Below, in pieces: positions 1-9,442 of a stretch of 64,000 nucleotides of DNA. The stretch lies in contig CAWGMT010000012.1 of the NCBI GenBank assembly GCA_963823675.1, positions 1,364,001-1,428,000 of the forward strand, read 5' to 3'. Under the pieces are notes generated by a model, which searched no databases, was not told the DNA's origin, and saw nothing but the letters and a program-made list of their open reading frames with translations. The position numbers and the translations under genes were made by a program. Source of the stretch: CAWGMT01 sp963823675 (GTDB taxonomy: Bacteria > Planctomycetota > Planctomycetia > Isosphaerales > Isosphaeraceae). Numbering within the stretch: the first letter of the stretch is position 1; each line of letters opens with the position of its first letter.

Positions 1-1
1 G

Positions 2-1208
2 GTCGCACACGGCAACCTCGAGCCGTCGAACATCATTGTTCGCGGCGAAGAGCCGGTGCTGATCGACTACGACACCATGTGCGTTCCCGCTCTCGTTGGC
101 CGTCCCGCCACCGAGTTCGGCGCGCCCGCCTACCAGCACCCAGGACGGCCGGCGAAGCCAAAGATGAGCCTGGACCTCGACCACTTTCCCGCCTGGATCA
201 TCCTCATCGCCCTCCGCGCCCTCGCCGCCGACCTCAGCCTGTGGAAGATGTTCGTCGCCGAGCCGCAAAACGAGGGCCTTCTCTTCACCGAGCGCGACCT
301 CCGTCATCCCAGGGAATCGAAGCTCTGGACATCTCTCCAGCGAAGCCTCGATCCCGACGTGTCAGCCTGGGCGCACGTGTTGCTCCGGTCGCTCGATCAG
401 CCCTTCGCCGCCATCCCCCGGTTCGAGCTGAGCTCGTTCAACGAGCTGCGAGCGGCTGTGCGGCAACGGGACTGGGAGTGGTTGCACGCGAAAGCCACTA
501 GCCGACTCATTGCCGGGCTGCCGCTGCCCGCCGACCTCGCCGGGCTGGTCCAAGAGGCGGAGGCGCGAATCCGCTACCGTGAGCGGGTGAGCGAGGCGAT
601 CAGGAACCAGGACGTGCGCGGTATACGTGCTGCACGCTACGATCGGTGGCTGCTGGACGACTGGCCCGCGGCGAGTAATCTCGCCGCGAAGGTTACGCAG
701 ATGGTCCATGCCGCCGACGTACTGGATCAACTGCATCAGTTGTTGAGCGCGCACGAAGATGCGCCAAGCCGTCCACCTCTGGGACAGCTCCCGCAGGCTC
801 CTCTCCGGACTGCGAGAGGCCGAAGCGATCCATCTCACCATTATGGGCTGGGAAGAGCGTGAGCGCCTTTTGCAGGCGCTGGCTCAGGCGGCGCACATCG
901 ATGACGCCGAACAGATCGTCCAGATCTGGGGGCAGCTCCAGCGGCTGGGTGGTCACCCCGAGGACTTCCGCTATCGGGAAGTCGCCCAGGCGGCCCGCCA
1001 AAACCTCGAGTCCGCGCGAGGGAAGAGCGTCGAGGCGAGCAGTTCCGACGAAGCGGGGCGGGATCAACCGCCGCGCGGCGCGGACCGACGAGCGGACGCA
1101 GCGATCGCTACCGTTTTAGCGCGTTCTTTCCGGAGAAGCTTGGACCGGGCGACGTCGGCGAGCTCATCGCCTGTGTCAGCCTGGAGTCGGTGCTGGCGGA
1201 CGCCATAA
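2..1208 (+). CDS. Kinase-like protein, 5' end outside window, frameshifted
   Basis: The gene enters from the left edge in frame 2. Its first residues show a kinase-like catalytic segment (HGNLEPSNIIV followed by LIDYDTM), with the loop HGN in place of HRD and DYD in place of DFG. This pattern is typical of the atypical kinases found beside TerY-type vWA proteins and phosphatases. A long region with ALRALAADLSLW follows. The frame-2 reading loses sense near 755, and the natural continuation (AVHLWDSSRRLLSGLREAEAI, then AQIVQIWGQLQRLGGHPEDF-like sequence) lies in frame 0, so a one-base indel is likely at about 750-760. A second change near 1015-1090 may lead into the downstream TIR frame, so a kinase-TIR fusion is possible. 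The exact 3' end is uncertain. Confidence 0.6.
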
Positions 1209-1957
1209 TGCGCGACGTTCGCAGCCGTCTCTCGCTGCCGATTGGGGTGCCGATCGCGGCCGGAAGCGAGCGACCGGTAGGTGTGCCGCGGGACAGCACC
1301 ATTAAGGTGACGCCAGACGTACCAGGGCTGATCTTCGACTGCGTGCTGGCCACCATGTCACTTTGGGAAGAACATCAATCCGTCGTCTTCCGGTTTAAGC
1401 CGGTAGCAGAATCGGTGGGCCATGTCTGCCACGGGTGGGTCCACTTCTGGCTCGAAGACCTGGCGCTGGCCGACGTCGCCGTCCGTGTCGCGATCGAGAG
1501 CGACGACGTTCCTGAGTTCTTTCGCGAGGCGCTCATCGGAGCCAACGCCCGACCTTATCGCTCGGTATTCCCCTCGTACTCGCACAAGGACGAGGAAATC
1601 GTCTCGCGTCTGGAGACCTACGCCTGCTCGTTCGGCGACGAGTACTTCCGCGACGTGCATAAGCTGCGGGCCGGCCAGCGCTGGTGCCTCGAGCTGATGG
1701 AATTCATCAAGCGGGCCGACATCTTCCAGCTCTTCTGGTCCGACAATGCCAGCCTCTCGGAGTACGTACGGCAAGAGTGGCACGAGGCGCTGCGCGAACG
1801 GCTCAAGCGGCCCGATCCTTACTTCCTTCGGCCCGTCTACTGGACGCCCGCCCCGGCACCCATCCCCGAAGAGCTGCGCGAGCTACATTTCGCCCGGATC
1901 CCCGACTGGCCCGACGCCCCCGCGCCGCCACCACCGTTACCCAAGCTGTCACTCTAG
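1190..1957 (+). CDS. TIR-domain protein
   Basis: The C-terminal half is a TIR domain: RPYRSVFPSYSHKDEEIV opens it at about residue 121, the BB-loop-like segment DVHKLRAGQRW lies at 155-165, and the end contains IFQLFWSDNASLSEYVRQEW. Bacterial TIR domains commonly consume NAD+ or act as signalling modules, many in immunity; the activity here is inferred. The N-terminal half (about 120 residues) matches the conserved leader of planctomycete proteins of this type. Homology extends upstream of the GTG chosen here: YRFSAFFPEKLGPGDVGEL is readable in the same frame from about 1106, yet no ATG or GTG precedes it. This suggests that the start lies in the preceding kinase-like gene, as a fusion or after another frameshift. 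The protein ends in a proline-rich tail. Confidence 0.75.
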   Translation: MLADAIMRDVRSRLSLPIGVPIAAGSERPVGVPRDSTIKVTPDVPGLIFDCVLATMSLWEEHQSVVFRFKPVAESVGHVCHGWVHFWLEDLALADVAVRVAIESDDVPEFFREALIGANARPYRSVFPSYSHKDEEIVSRLETYACSFGDEYFRDVHKLRAGQRWCLELMEFIKRADIFQLFWSDNASLSEYVRQEWHEALRERLKRPDPYFLRPVYWTPAPAPIPEELRELHFARIPDWPDAPAPPPPLPKLSL

Positions 1958-2152
1958 TGGATCCGCGACTGGCCGCCAAGCGCCGAACTCCGCTGCCCCT
2001 CCAGCGGAGACTGACCTCATGACGCCTGCTCGATGGTTGGATCGCCCAGCTTTCCGATGATCCTGACCTCGGGCTGTAGATGATCGGGGATCTCTTCCAT
2101 AAGAGTCGAAAACTCGAAATGCGCGAGCGCGCCTTCGCGGCAGCGGGCAGAG

Positions 2153-2350
2153 ATGAGGAGCGCGGGTCGGGCGAAGCGCAGATTCCTGAAGGGCAATTGT
2201 TTCGATCCTGTCTTCGCCGACTGGTCGCGTGTGATAAAAACATTCGGCCACTTGATGGAGCCGACGGAGGATTATCCGCGACGATATCGGGTGCGGGAGT
2301 TTCCCGATGCAAAGACGATCGACGTGATCGGCTCAACTGAGCTCAGTTAG
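2153..2350 (+). CDS. Hypothetical protein fragment
   Basis: The frame encodes a well-formed C-terminal stretch (KRRFLKGNCFDPVFADWSRV, then GHLMEPTEDYPRRYRVREF) that looks like a real protein end rather than a shadow. No good start or ribosome site precedes it. Short plausible coding pieces (GWIAQLSDDPDLGL near 2035-2078) lie upstream in another frame, so the gene may be broken. Function not recognised. Confidence 0.3.
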   Translation: MRSAGRAKRRFLKGNCFDPVFADWSRVIKTFGHLMEPTEDYPRRYRVREFPDAKTIDVIGSTELS

Positions 2351-2370
2351 CCGATGGCAACTTGGTGCGG

Positions 2371-2599
2371 TCACGATTGCCACGGTATCGGGTCCATGAC
2401 AAACTGCCCGCCCTTGTGATGGATCACTTTGCCCCCAGGCACGGGTCGTGACTTTCGTGCCAGGGAATGGGTCGAGGGAATGCTCGTCAACGTCGTAGCG
2501 ACCTGGACCGTGCTCTCGGGCGAACGCCTTAAGAGCATCGACCGAGTCCACGATCTCGCCGACTTCCGGGCTTTTGGTGATGCGGTAGATGTGGGGCAT
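2371..2599 (-). CDS. Small conserved hypothetical protein, frameshifted
   Basis: Read leftward from ATG at 2599 the protein begins MPHIYRITKSPEVGEIVDSV and contains GPGRYDVDEHSLDPFPGT. It resembles small hypothetical proteins of about 75 residues that recur in planctomycete genomes. After TTRAWG the first frame degenerates, while the expected ending (KVIHHKGGQFVMDPIPW) sits in the neighbouring frame and stops at 2371. One base was therefore gained or lost near 2435. No known function. Confidence 0.5.
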
Positions 2600-2693
2600 G
2601 GGGTCACCGAAGATTGAACAGGAATCCGGGCCGGTCACTTCCGATTCTGGTGCGAGGTCATGGGATCGTACGACGATTTCACCCGGCGGTCGC

Positions 2694-2903
2694 TTAAAGG
2701 ATGTCCTTGTCGTTAATGCCAACATCGTACGGGTCGTCGTCCGGCTCGTCGGCTTCAGCTTCGTCGATTCCGGCCCAGAAACGCCAACCTGAGCGAACCG
2801 CTTTCCGATGCTTGATTTTTTCGACTTCCCAAAGAACGAGCGTGACGAGGACGATCGAGGAGATAAGCACGAGCATGCCGTATTGGAGAGTCTCTCTGTC
2901 CAT
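2694..2903 (-). CDS. Small single-pass membrane protein
   Basis: A 69-residue product starting MDRETLQYGMLVLI. One hydrophobic helix (LVLISSIVLVTLVLWEV, about residues 10-26) is followed by a basic stretch (KIKHRKAVRSGWRFW) and a very acidic tail (EAEADEPDDDPYD). This fits an inner-membrane anchor with a cytoplasmic tail. The frame stays open further upstream to 2999, but the internal ATG just before the helix is the more natural start. No family recognised. Confidence 0.45.
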   Translation of the reverse strand: MDRETLQYGMLVLISSIVLVTLVLWEVEKIKHRKAVRSGWRFWAGIDEAEADEPDDDPYDVGINDKDIL

Positions 2904-3037
2904 CGGAAACTCCGAAGCGAACTTAAGTCTGCCGTCTTGGACTTGCGGCCGTCGTTGGTCGGATTGACCGCCCATACTCTCGCGATGATAATCGTTCAAC
3001 CAAGGGAAACCAACAACCAGGGACCCGGGAACCGCTT

Positions 3038-3870
3038 ATGCCTCGCGGTACGCCTCACCGTCGCTGCTTTGCCATCGCCGTGACACTTCTCGTCACCCTC
3101 CAATCCACATCGCCCGCTTGGGCATGGGGACGGCTCGGGCATCGTGTGATCGCCCGACTCGCCGAAAAGCACATGACTCCGGAGGCCAAGGCCGCGGTTG
3201 CTGCCCTGCTGGAGCCAGGCGAGTCGCTGGCGGACGCCTCGCTGCGGGCGGACGAGAACCGTGGCCGGCTACCCAAGACGGCCCCTTGGCATTACGTCGA
3301 TGTTCCATTGGATGAGCCCAAGTACGACTCCAAATCAGTGGCGACGTTTCCACGAAGGGTTGCGTCGTGGACAAGATCAACGAGTTTCGGCTGGTCGTGA
3401 AGGACAAGAGCAGGTCGATCGAGGAACGTCGCTTCGCGCTTCGCATCCTACTCCATTGAATCGAGGATCTCCACCAGCCGTGCCACGTCGGCGACAATCA
3501 CGACAAAGGTGGGAACCAGACCCAAGTTCGCTGGTTCAACCGTGGCTCCAATATGCACCGGGTCGGGGATTCCGGCATCATCGACCGTGCAGGTAACACC
3601 GAGGACTTTTGGTTGGCCGATCTCAACCAACTGGACACCGCCGAGAACCGCACGGCGTGGATGGCGGGTACGGTCGAGGACTGGGCAACGGAATCGCTCT
3701 TGGCGGCACGCGAGGCGTACCTGATTCCCGGCACGGACAAGCGGCTCAGGTCTGGTCAGAAACTGGGGGAAGAGTACCAGGCGAAGCATCTACCCATCGT
3801 GCACCGGCGGCTCTGCCAACCACGGTTGCGGCTGAGTTCCGTGGACACCGTGCACAACTCAGGTGGAACG
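3038..3870 (+). pseudogene. S1/P1-type nuclease, decayed
   Basis: The start is intact: a signal peptide (MPRGTPHRRCFAIAVTLLV to SPAWA) followed by WGRLGHRVIARLAE, whose N-terminal Trp and His are zinc ligands in S1/P1 nucleases, secreted enzymes that cut single-stranded nucleic acid. Homology runs in the first frame to about 3330 (HYVDVPLDEPKYDSK), then switches frame (GCVVDKINEFRLVVKD, EERRFALRILLH). It meets an in-frame TGA at 3457 exactly where the family has HxIEDLHQP, and continues (IEDLHQPCHVGDNHDKGGN, WFNRGSNMHR). The usual Trp after HRV is Gly. A stop, a frameshift and a changed conserved residue together point to a true pseudogene. The 3' limit is approximate. Confidence 0.7.
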
Positions 3871-4049
3871 GTTTTTGCTCCAGATGGGGAATTCAAGGAC
3901 CGTTGGCCAGTTGCCGGTAGGTGTAGCGAACCAACAAGCCAGCTCGGGGCGCCAGGCGTTCCACGGAATCCGGCTTTCGGGCAAAATGGCCGCCATCAAG
4001 GAGGGTCGCCACGCCCGAGACGTTCGCCTTATCCGAACCGGCCGTCGCC

Positions 4050-4343
4050 GTGTTCCGGTTCCGGGTCAATGGCCTCCGGATGAAGGTCACCGACCGCTCG
4101 CGGGAGGCGTTCCGCGAGCTGGCCGCCGCCGGGATCATGGAGCCGGTGCCTGGCGCGGATGGCAACCCCGAGGTCGATTACCAATTCACCGAAGATGGCT
4201 GGGCTCGGCGGCAGGAACTGCTCAGCGAGCCGGATGAACGGATCGAGCGGGAGCGGTTCGAGCCGCCCGACTGGAACAACGCAAAGGCTCGGCATACCGC
4301 TCGGCGAAATCCGCGGCGTGCGCCGCCGGATCGTGCCACATAA
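4050..4343 (+). CDS. Conserved hypothetical protein
   Basis: The product reads VFRFRVNGLRMKVTDRSREA, then FRELAAAGIMEPVPG and VDYQFTEDGWARRQELL. The last part looks like a winged-helix or repeat-containing planctomycete hypothetical, but no function can be assigned. The GTG at 4050 is the first available start; the frame remains open upstream (TFALSEPAVAV is readable), so the true start or an upstream partner may be missing. The C-terminal 20 residues are very arginine-rich and may be out of frame. Confidence 0.4.
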   Translation: MFRFRVNGLRMKVTDRSREAFRELAAAGIMEPVPGADGNPEVDYQFTEDGWARRQELLSEPDERIERERFEPPDWNNAKARHTARRNPRRAPPDRAT

Positions 4344-4698
4344 GCCGCTGGGAGGCGGCGTGCCGATCATGCCGGGTCTGCGGCGAAAGAAATCGGCGAT
4401 GCGGCGGATGGGGTTCATGCCGTCAACCGATCGCATCGGAGATCGTCGCGCAACCTGGCCGACGCGCGGGGGCGCTCATGCACAAATAGATTGCACGCGA
4501 GCCACCGGAGGCGGGTCCGGTCTCCTCACTACGGTTTAGGCTCTTGCTCAACCAAGCCGGCATTCGAGCAGTGGATCAGTTGAGCAGTAGACCGCAGGAG
4601 AGCGACGACTTCGGGCCTCGGCCTGGGTTGAGGTTCTTGGCCTCTTCACCTGCTCAACTGTTCTACCGCTCTCCTGCTCTATTGCCGCGAAGCGGCAA

Positions 4699-4771
<73 letters not shown>

Positions 4772-5201
4772 GGCGATCGGATCGGCTCAACCCTCGCAGT
4801 CCTTCTCGTCGACCAACGGCGGGCGGTTTGATCCGTAAACCGATCATATCGCGGGCCCCCGGCCATTTCAATGCCGGGGAGCGTCTCGGCGATGCAGGGC
4901 GATGTTGGTCTTGCCGTGCGATTGACCAAGCTCGTCGGCTGAAGAGAGGGATGCCGGAAGGCCTTTGTCCTCGAATCGCGCCCGCTCGCACCGTGCGCAG
5001 TGAACAGCATCAAGAAATTCTCGCTTTTTTTATGCGTTGCCGGCATAACGTGTTGCGGAATGAAAACGGCCCGTTTGTAGATTTTGCGTTAACCGTTTTT
5101 AGAATTCAGCGCATTTTATATGTAGGAGAACGCGCGTCGATTCCTCGTTGCTTTGCAACCGTCTGCAAAAAGGGGATGAGTCGAGATCACCGAGCGCTTC
5201 A

Positions 5202-5218
5202 CTTTCGCGGCGCGAAAG
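5202..5218. repeat. Short palindrome CTTTCGCG/CGCGAAAG
   Basis: Two 8-base arms separated by one base. The same palindrome with the same flank (AAGGCGACAC) recurs at 43678-43700, so this is a dispersed intergenic element. Confidence 0.6.
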
Positions 5219-5277
5219 GCGACACGGCTCAAAAGCCGGTATCACCCGAGGGGCGGCTGGGGTCGGCCCGAAGGGCG

Positions 5278-5348
5278 GCGCCCCTAGGTCCGAGGCTTCC
5301 GCCCTGGGGGCTCGCTGGCTGTCGCCAGCTCGACCTCAGCCACCCAGG
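5278..5348. repeat. Dispersed ~70-bp block, copy A
   Basis: Contains CCTGGGGGCTCG followed by GCTCGACCTCAGCCACC. Its reverse complement is recognisable at 5993-6068, with blocks of identity separated by short divergent pieces. Confidence 0.45.
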
Positions 5349-5458
5349 TCTTGCCACCTCCGAAGATGCTGACGTTGAACCATGCCTGAACTGGAGCGGT
5401 TGTTCCGGCGTCCAAGCCGATACCCGGCACGTGCTCGTCGTTTCTTGTCGCGCGCAGG

Positions 5459-5516
5459 TATGGAATGTATGGCATGTATGGCATGTATGGCGCGTATGGC
5501 ATGTATGTGCCGAGCA
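5459..5516. repeat. TATGG-rich tandem repeat (family of three in window)
   Basis: Four to five imperfect copies of a 9-base unit (ATGTATGGC) end in GTATGTGCCGAG. That end matches the reverse complement of the arms of the hairpin repeats at 22673-22728 and 61936-62009. Confidence 0.55.
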
Positions 5517-5992
5517 CCGTGGCCTGCGATGCACGACTGGATGCTCATTTCAACTGCCCAGACGGCGTGGAGAATCACGACGATGAGCTGAGCGGGACAA
5601 GCGAAATCGGCGAAAATGCGCCGAACGAAGCCAATTTCGCTGAATCCATGAGCATCGTGGAAGCACAAGGTCCGATTCAAGTTACGGCAGATTCCGGGGC
5701 TCGCTCGCGACTTGACAAGAGGGGTGGTGCAGCCAAGGAAGGGCAGCACGCCGCATGAAGTTGCCCGAGTCGCCGCGGATGGCCGGTTAACGAGCTACAC
5801 CACTTAGCTCCCCAACCTGGCGCGCACGGCATGAGCGGCGCCTTCAGCAAAACCCAGCAATCGCGCGTGCTCCGTGTCCGGAAGTGATCGCTCAACCAAA
5901 GCGCGAGTTTTGAACCACGTCCAGTCGCAAACAGGCGCGCGGCGCTCTTGAAAATGGCGCATGCCTCCAAGTCCGTCACGTGGCGGGTGACC

Positions 5993-6068
5993 AAAGCTCG
6001 GTGGCTGCGGTCGAGCCCGCTCCGGGCGGGCGAGCCCCCAGAGCGTCGGCCCGAGACCTGGGGGCGTG
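5993..6068. repeat. Dispersed ~70-bp block, copy B (inverted)
   Basis: Reverse-complement relative of the block at 5278-5348. Shared cores are CGAGCCCCCAG and GGTGGCTGCGGTCGAGC. Confidence 0.45.
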
Positions 6069-6546
6069 GAATGGCGGCTGCCAACCGCAGCCAACCGAAC
6101 CGGTTACCCAGTGATACCTTGCGTGGAGTCGGCTGACTGTACCGACACAAGAACCAATAGATTAACAACTTCCGTCGATAGCCGACTGCGCCGCCGAATT
6201 CGAGGCGGTTCGTCGCCGGACATCGCGAGATGGGATTGGAACCCTTCGAAAACGTCTCATCCAGTCTCATTTTTTCTCATTTTCGGCGGGCGGTGACTCG
6301 AGCGCCGGCACGGTCGTCCGCTGAGCCGGCGCTGGTTGCCAGTGCTCGCTGCGACGAACGATGACCCAGCGGCACATGACTCCATGGCCCGTCGCGCGGA
6401 AAAGTGTTGCGGCCGGCCCGATCGCTGTCTATGTTAAGCAATTGTCGAACGTTCGGGACCGAAATGCCGGCTCCGACGCCGCGGGCGCGATCCGTTGGGA
6501 GGGTATTCGGGTCCCACCGCTGGCATCGCGTGTAGCGACGCAAGAA

Positions 6547-6638
6547 TCGGGCGACGGAGCGCCCTCCTACAGAACCAGTCGGGCGACGGAGCGCCCTCCT
6601 ACAGAACCAGTCGGGCGACGGAGCGCCCTCCTACAGAA
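6547..6638. repeat. 32-bp REP-like tandem repeat, three copies
   Basis: Two full 32-base units and a third lacking its last bases follow one another directly. Each unit has a small hairpin (GGGCG/CGCCC) followed by TCCTACAG. On the minus strand it reads TGTAGGAGGGCG..., the GTAG-plus-hairpin layout of REP elements. A related pair in inverted orientation lies at 43751-43812. Confidence 0.75.
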
Positions 6639-6712
6639 TGAGCCGCGGCGGGGTTTATCGGGCAGCCTTTCTTCACGATCAACCAGTGATTGTTCACCTG
6701 AGGATCGCCATC

Positions 6713-9442
6713 ATGGGCAGGATCTTTGAGAAGCCGCGGCGGATTCTGATCACGATTCTCGTCGGGACGCTGACCGTGGGGCTGGCGCTTGCCCAGCAGG
6801 CCACGGTTGTTGGCACGTTGAGCGGGCACACTGACCCTGTTTATTCGATCGCCTGGAGCCCGGATGGCAAGACCATCGCGACGGCGGGGTTCGATAATAC
6901 AGTCAGGCTCTGGGATGCGGGCACGCGCAAGGAGATCAAGAAGTTCGACGGACATTCCAAGCTGGTGCTCACCGTCGCATTCTCGCCGGATGGCAAGGAG
7001 CTGCTCTCGGGAAGCCTGGATAACACCGCCAAGATCTGGGACTTGCCCACGTCGGGGCCTGCCAAGACGTTCGGCGGCCTCTCCGCCGCGCCGCTGGCGC
7101 TGGCGGTCAAGCCCGACCAGAAACAGTTTGCCGCGGCGTCGGGAAAGGGCGTCAAAGTCCACGACCTTACTTCAGGGGCCGTGGTGAAAGAGCTGGCCGG
7201 GCAGGGCGGCGAGGTTTCGAGCGTGGCCTGGCGGGGCGATGGCAACCAGATCGCCGCGGGCGACCAGGCCCACACGATTCGCCTCTGGAAAGGCAGTTTC
7301 GAGCCGGACGGCGTGATCGAGTGTCCGTCGCCGGCCGTGCTCGGGCTGGCCTATCTCCCCAACAATCAGCAAATCGTCTCGGCGGGCTCCGACGGCCTGG
7401 CGCGGCTCTGGCAGCTTCCGGTCGCGGAGCCGCGAAGAATCGATGTGAAGACGCCGGCCGCCGTGTTCTCGCTGAGCCAGGACGGAACGAAGCTTGCGAC
7501 CGCCGGCAACGACAAGATCTTGCGAATCTGGAACCCCGCTGAAGGCAAGCTCGTCAAGGAGATCCCCGCGCCCGACCAGCAGATCGTCGCAGCCGCCTTG
7601 CGGGCCGATGGGTCGCAAGCGGCCCTCGCGCTGGCAAACAAGGTTGTACGGATCTGTGCCGTTGGCGACGGCAAGGAAGTCAAGAAGATTGAGGGACTGC
7701 CTTCGCCCATCACGGCGGTCGCGTTTCGAGCGGACGGGGCCCAGCTTGCGATCGCGGGCGAGGATCGATCGATCCGCGTCGTCGGCGTGGGCGACGGCAA
7801 GACCATCAAGGAGCTCAAGGGGCACTCGGGCAGAATTCACGCCCTGGCTTTTTCGCCCAGGGACGGCAATCTTCTTTTCTCGGCTGCGGCCGACAAGACG
7901 GCCAGGCTCTGGGACGTGCCGCAAGGCAAGGCGATCCGCGACTTCACGGGGCATGGGGATGCGGTGCTCGGGCTCAACGTCAGCCGCGACGGCAACAAGC
8001 TCGTCACGGGATCGGCGGACAAGACGGTGAAGATCTGGAATGTCGCCGATGGCAAGGTGGCTGCGACGCTCGCCGGCCACACAGGCCCGGTCACGTCGGT
8101 CTATCTTTCCAATGACGGCAATCGGCTCGCGACGGGATCGGCCGACCAGTCGGTGCGATACTGGGACGCCGGCGCCGGGCGTGAGTTGCAGGCGATGTCG
8201 TTGCATCGGGCGGCGATCGTGGGCGTCGCCGTGCTGCCGGATAACAAGTCGGTCGTCTCGGCGGGCGGCGATAGTGCGGTCCGCGTGTGGGCGCCGGTCG
8301 CCGTGCGGGTGTTCGCGGGTCACCAAGGCCCGATCCACGGTGTGGCGGCTCATCCCAACGGGGCACAGATCGTCACGGCCTCGGCCGACAAGACCGTCAA
8401 GGCGTTTGACGTCAACAATGGCAGCGTCCTCCGCTCGCTTACCGGCCACACAGGAGCCGTTCGTGCCGTCGCCGTGACGAAGGATGGTACCAAGGTGGTC
8501 TCGGGCTCGGATGACAAGACGCTTCGGGTCTGGAATGTCGTAGACGGCAAGCCGGTAATGGGCACGCCCGCGCTCGCCGCGGCGGTTGTGAGCGTCGCGA
8601 CGTCCGCCGACAGCAAGCTGGCCGGGGCCGGGTTCGCCAACGGCTTGATCAAGGTGTTCGATATCACCGCGAGCGACGGGGCCAAGGCGGAGCGGGCGAG
8701 TTACGAGAGTGGCGGAGGCGCGATCGCCGCGCTGGCGTTTGTGCCGGCTTCGCCTGTCCTCGTGGCGGGGGCCGCGGATAAGAGCGTCAAGCTCTGGAAG
8801 CTGCCGTCGGCGAATGCCGTGAAAACGCTTTCGGGTCATACGGGCCAGGTTTACAGCGTGGCCTGGAGCCCCGGCGGCAAGCTGGCTGCCACGGGCGCGG
8901 CCGACAAGACCGCCCGGTTGTGGGACGTTGGCAAGGGAGCGCAGGTTCGCCAGATCAACGCTCATGCCAACGTGGTTTATGCCGTGGCGTTTTCGCCCAA
9001 GGGGGATTTGCTGGCGACGGGTGGCGACGACAAGCTGGTCAAGTACTGGAACGTGGCCGACGGTAAGGAACTGCGCAAGAGCCAGGGCCATGGGGCTCCG
9101 ATCTACGGGCTGGCGTTTAGCCCCGACGGCGCCAGGCTCGCGTCCAGCTCGGTTGACAAGACGATCCGGATCTGGAACGTGGCCGACGGCAAGGAGCTGC
9201 ACAAGCTGGACGGGCATCCCGACGACGTGTACGCGGTTGTGTTCAGTCCCGACGGCAAGAAGCTGGCCTCGATCGGATACGGGGGGAATCTCTTTGTGTG
9301 GGACGCTGCCGCGGCGAAGGCGCTCTATCACCAGCGGGTCGCGCCCGACACCATGGCCTACGGCCTTGCCTTCAGCCCCGACGGGAAGCAGATCGCGGTG
9401 GCTGCATCGGACAACAAGGGATACATTCTGAAGCTGCCGTAG
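6713..9442 (+). CDS. Large secreted WD40-repeat protein
   Basis: About 909 residues. The ATG at 6713 is preferred over the upstream GTG-type start because a signal peptide follows directly (basic MGRIFEKPRR, then ILITILVGTLTVGLALA ending AQQ). Nearly all the rest is WD40 repeats, roughly 18-20 units, each with GH near the start, SPDGK in the middle and a closing WD-type dipeptide (for example LSGHTDPVYSIAWSPDGKT, then VRLWD). This many blades implies two or three beta-propellers in tandem. WD40 proteins act as protein-binding platforms; no catalytic domain is present. An extracytoplasmic location is unusual for the family generally but common in planctomycetes. The REP tandem sits directly upstream, and the 3' end overlaps a convergent small gene by about 85 bases. 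Confidence 0.9.
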   Translation: MGRIFEKPRRILITILVGTLTVGLALAQQATVVGTLSGHTDPVYSIAWSPDGKTIATAGFDNTVRLWDAGTRKEIKKFDGHSKLVLTVAFSPDGKELLSGSLDNTAKIWDLPTSGPAKTFGGLSAAPLALAVKPDQKQFAAASGKGVKVHDLTSGAVVKELAGQGGEVSSVAWRGDGNQIAAGDQAHTIRLWKGSFEPDGVIECPSPAVLGLAYLPNNQQIVSAGSDGLARLWQLPVAEPRRIDVKTPAAVFSLSQDGTKLATAGNDKILRIWNPAEGKLVKEIPAPDQQIVAAALRADGSQAALALANKVVRICAVGDGKEVKKIEGLPSPITAVAFRADGAQLAIAGEDRSIRVVGVGDGKTIKELKGHSGRIHALAFSPRDGNLLFSAAADKTARLWDVPQGKAIRDFTGHGDAVLGLNVSRDGNKLVTGSADKTVKIWNVADGKVAATLAGHTGPVTSVYLSNDGNRLATGSADQSVRYWDAGAGRELQAMSLHRAAIVGVAVLPDNKSVVSAGGDSAVRVWAPVAVRVFAGHQGPIHGVAAHPNGAQIVTASADKTVKAFDVNNGSVLRSLTGHTGAVRAVAVTKDGTKVVSGSDDKTLRVWNVVDGKPVMGTPALAAAVVSVATSADSKLAGAGFANGLIKVFDITASDGAKAERASYESGGGAIAALAFVPASPVLVAGAADKSVKLWKLPSANAVKTLSGHTGQVYSVAWSPGGKLAATGAADKTARLWDVGKGAQVRQINAHANVVYAVAFSPKGDLLATGGDDKLVKYWNVADGKELRKSQGHGAPIYGLAFSPDGARLASSSVDKTIRIWNVADGKELHKLDGHPDDVYAVVFSPDGKKLASIGYGGNLFVWDAAAAKALYHQRVAPDTMAYGLAFSPDGKQIAVAASDNKGYILKLP

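Larger units (their letters stand above)
4992..6546. other. Gene-less repeat-rich region
   Basis: No convincing gene is visible. The stretch contains a near-perfect palindrome (CTTTCGCG/CGCGAAAG, 5202-5218), a copy of the TATGG/TACTCGGCA repeat family (5459-5516), and two about 70-bp related blocks in inverted orientation (5278-5348 and 5993-6068). The open frames here encode biased low-complexity peptides in several frames at once, as expected for non-coding GC-rich DNA. Confidence 0.6.

Noticed and set aside
5780..5815. Sequence resembling half a tRNA (GTTAACGAGCTACACCACTTAGC)
   Set aside because: Only a D-arm/acceptor-like part is present; no anticodon arm or T arm follows, so no tRNA can be supported.
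6547..6638. Possible CRISPR array
   Set aside because: The 32-base units abut directly with no unique spacers; pattern is REP-like.
7172..9331. A 719-codon open frame antisense to the WD40 gene
   Set aside because: It mirrors the repeated WD40 codons, has Arg/Asp-rich periodic composition and no family features. GC-rich repeats commonly leave the antisense frame open.
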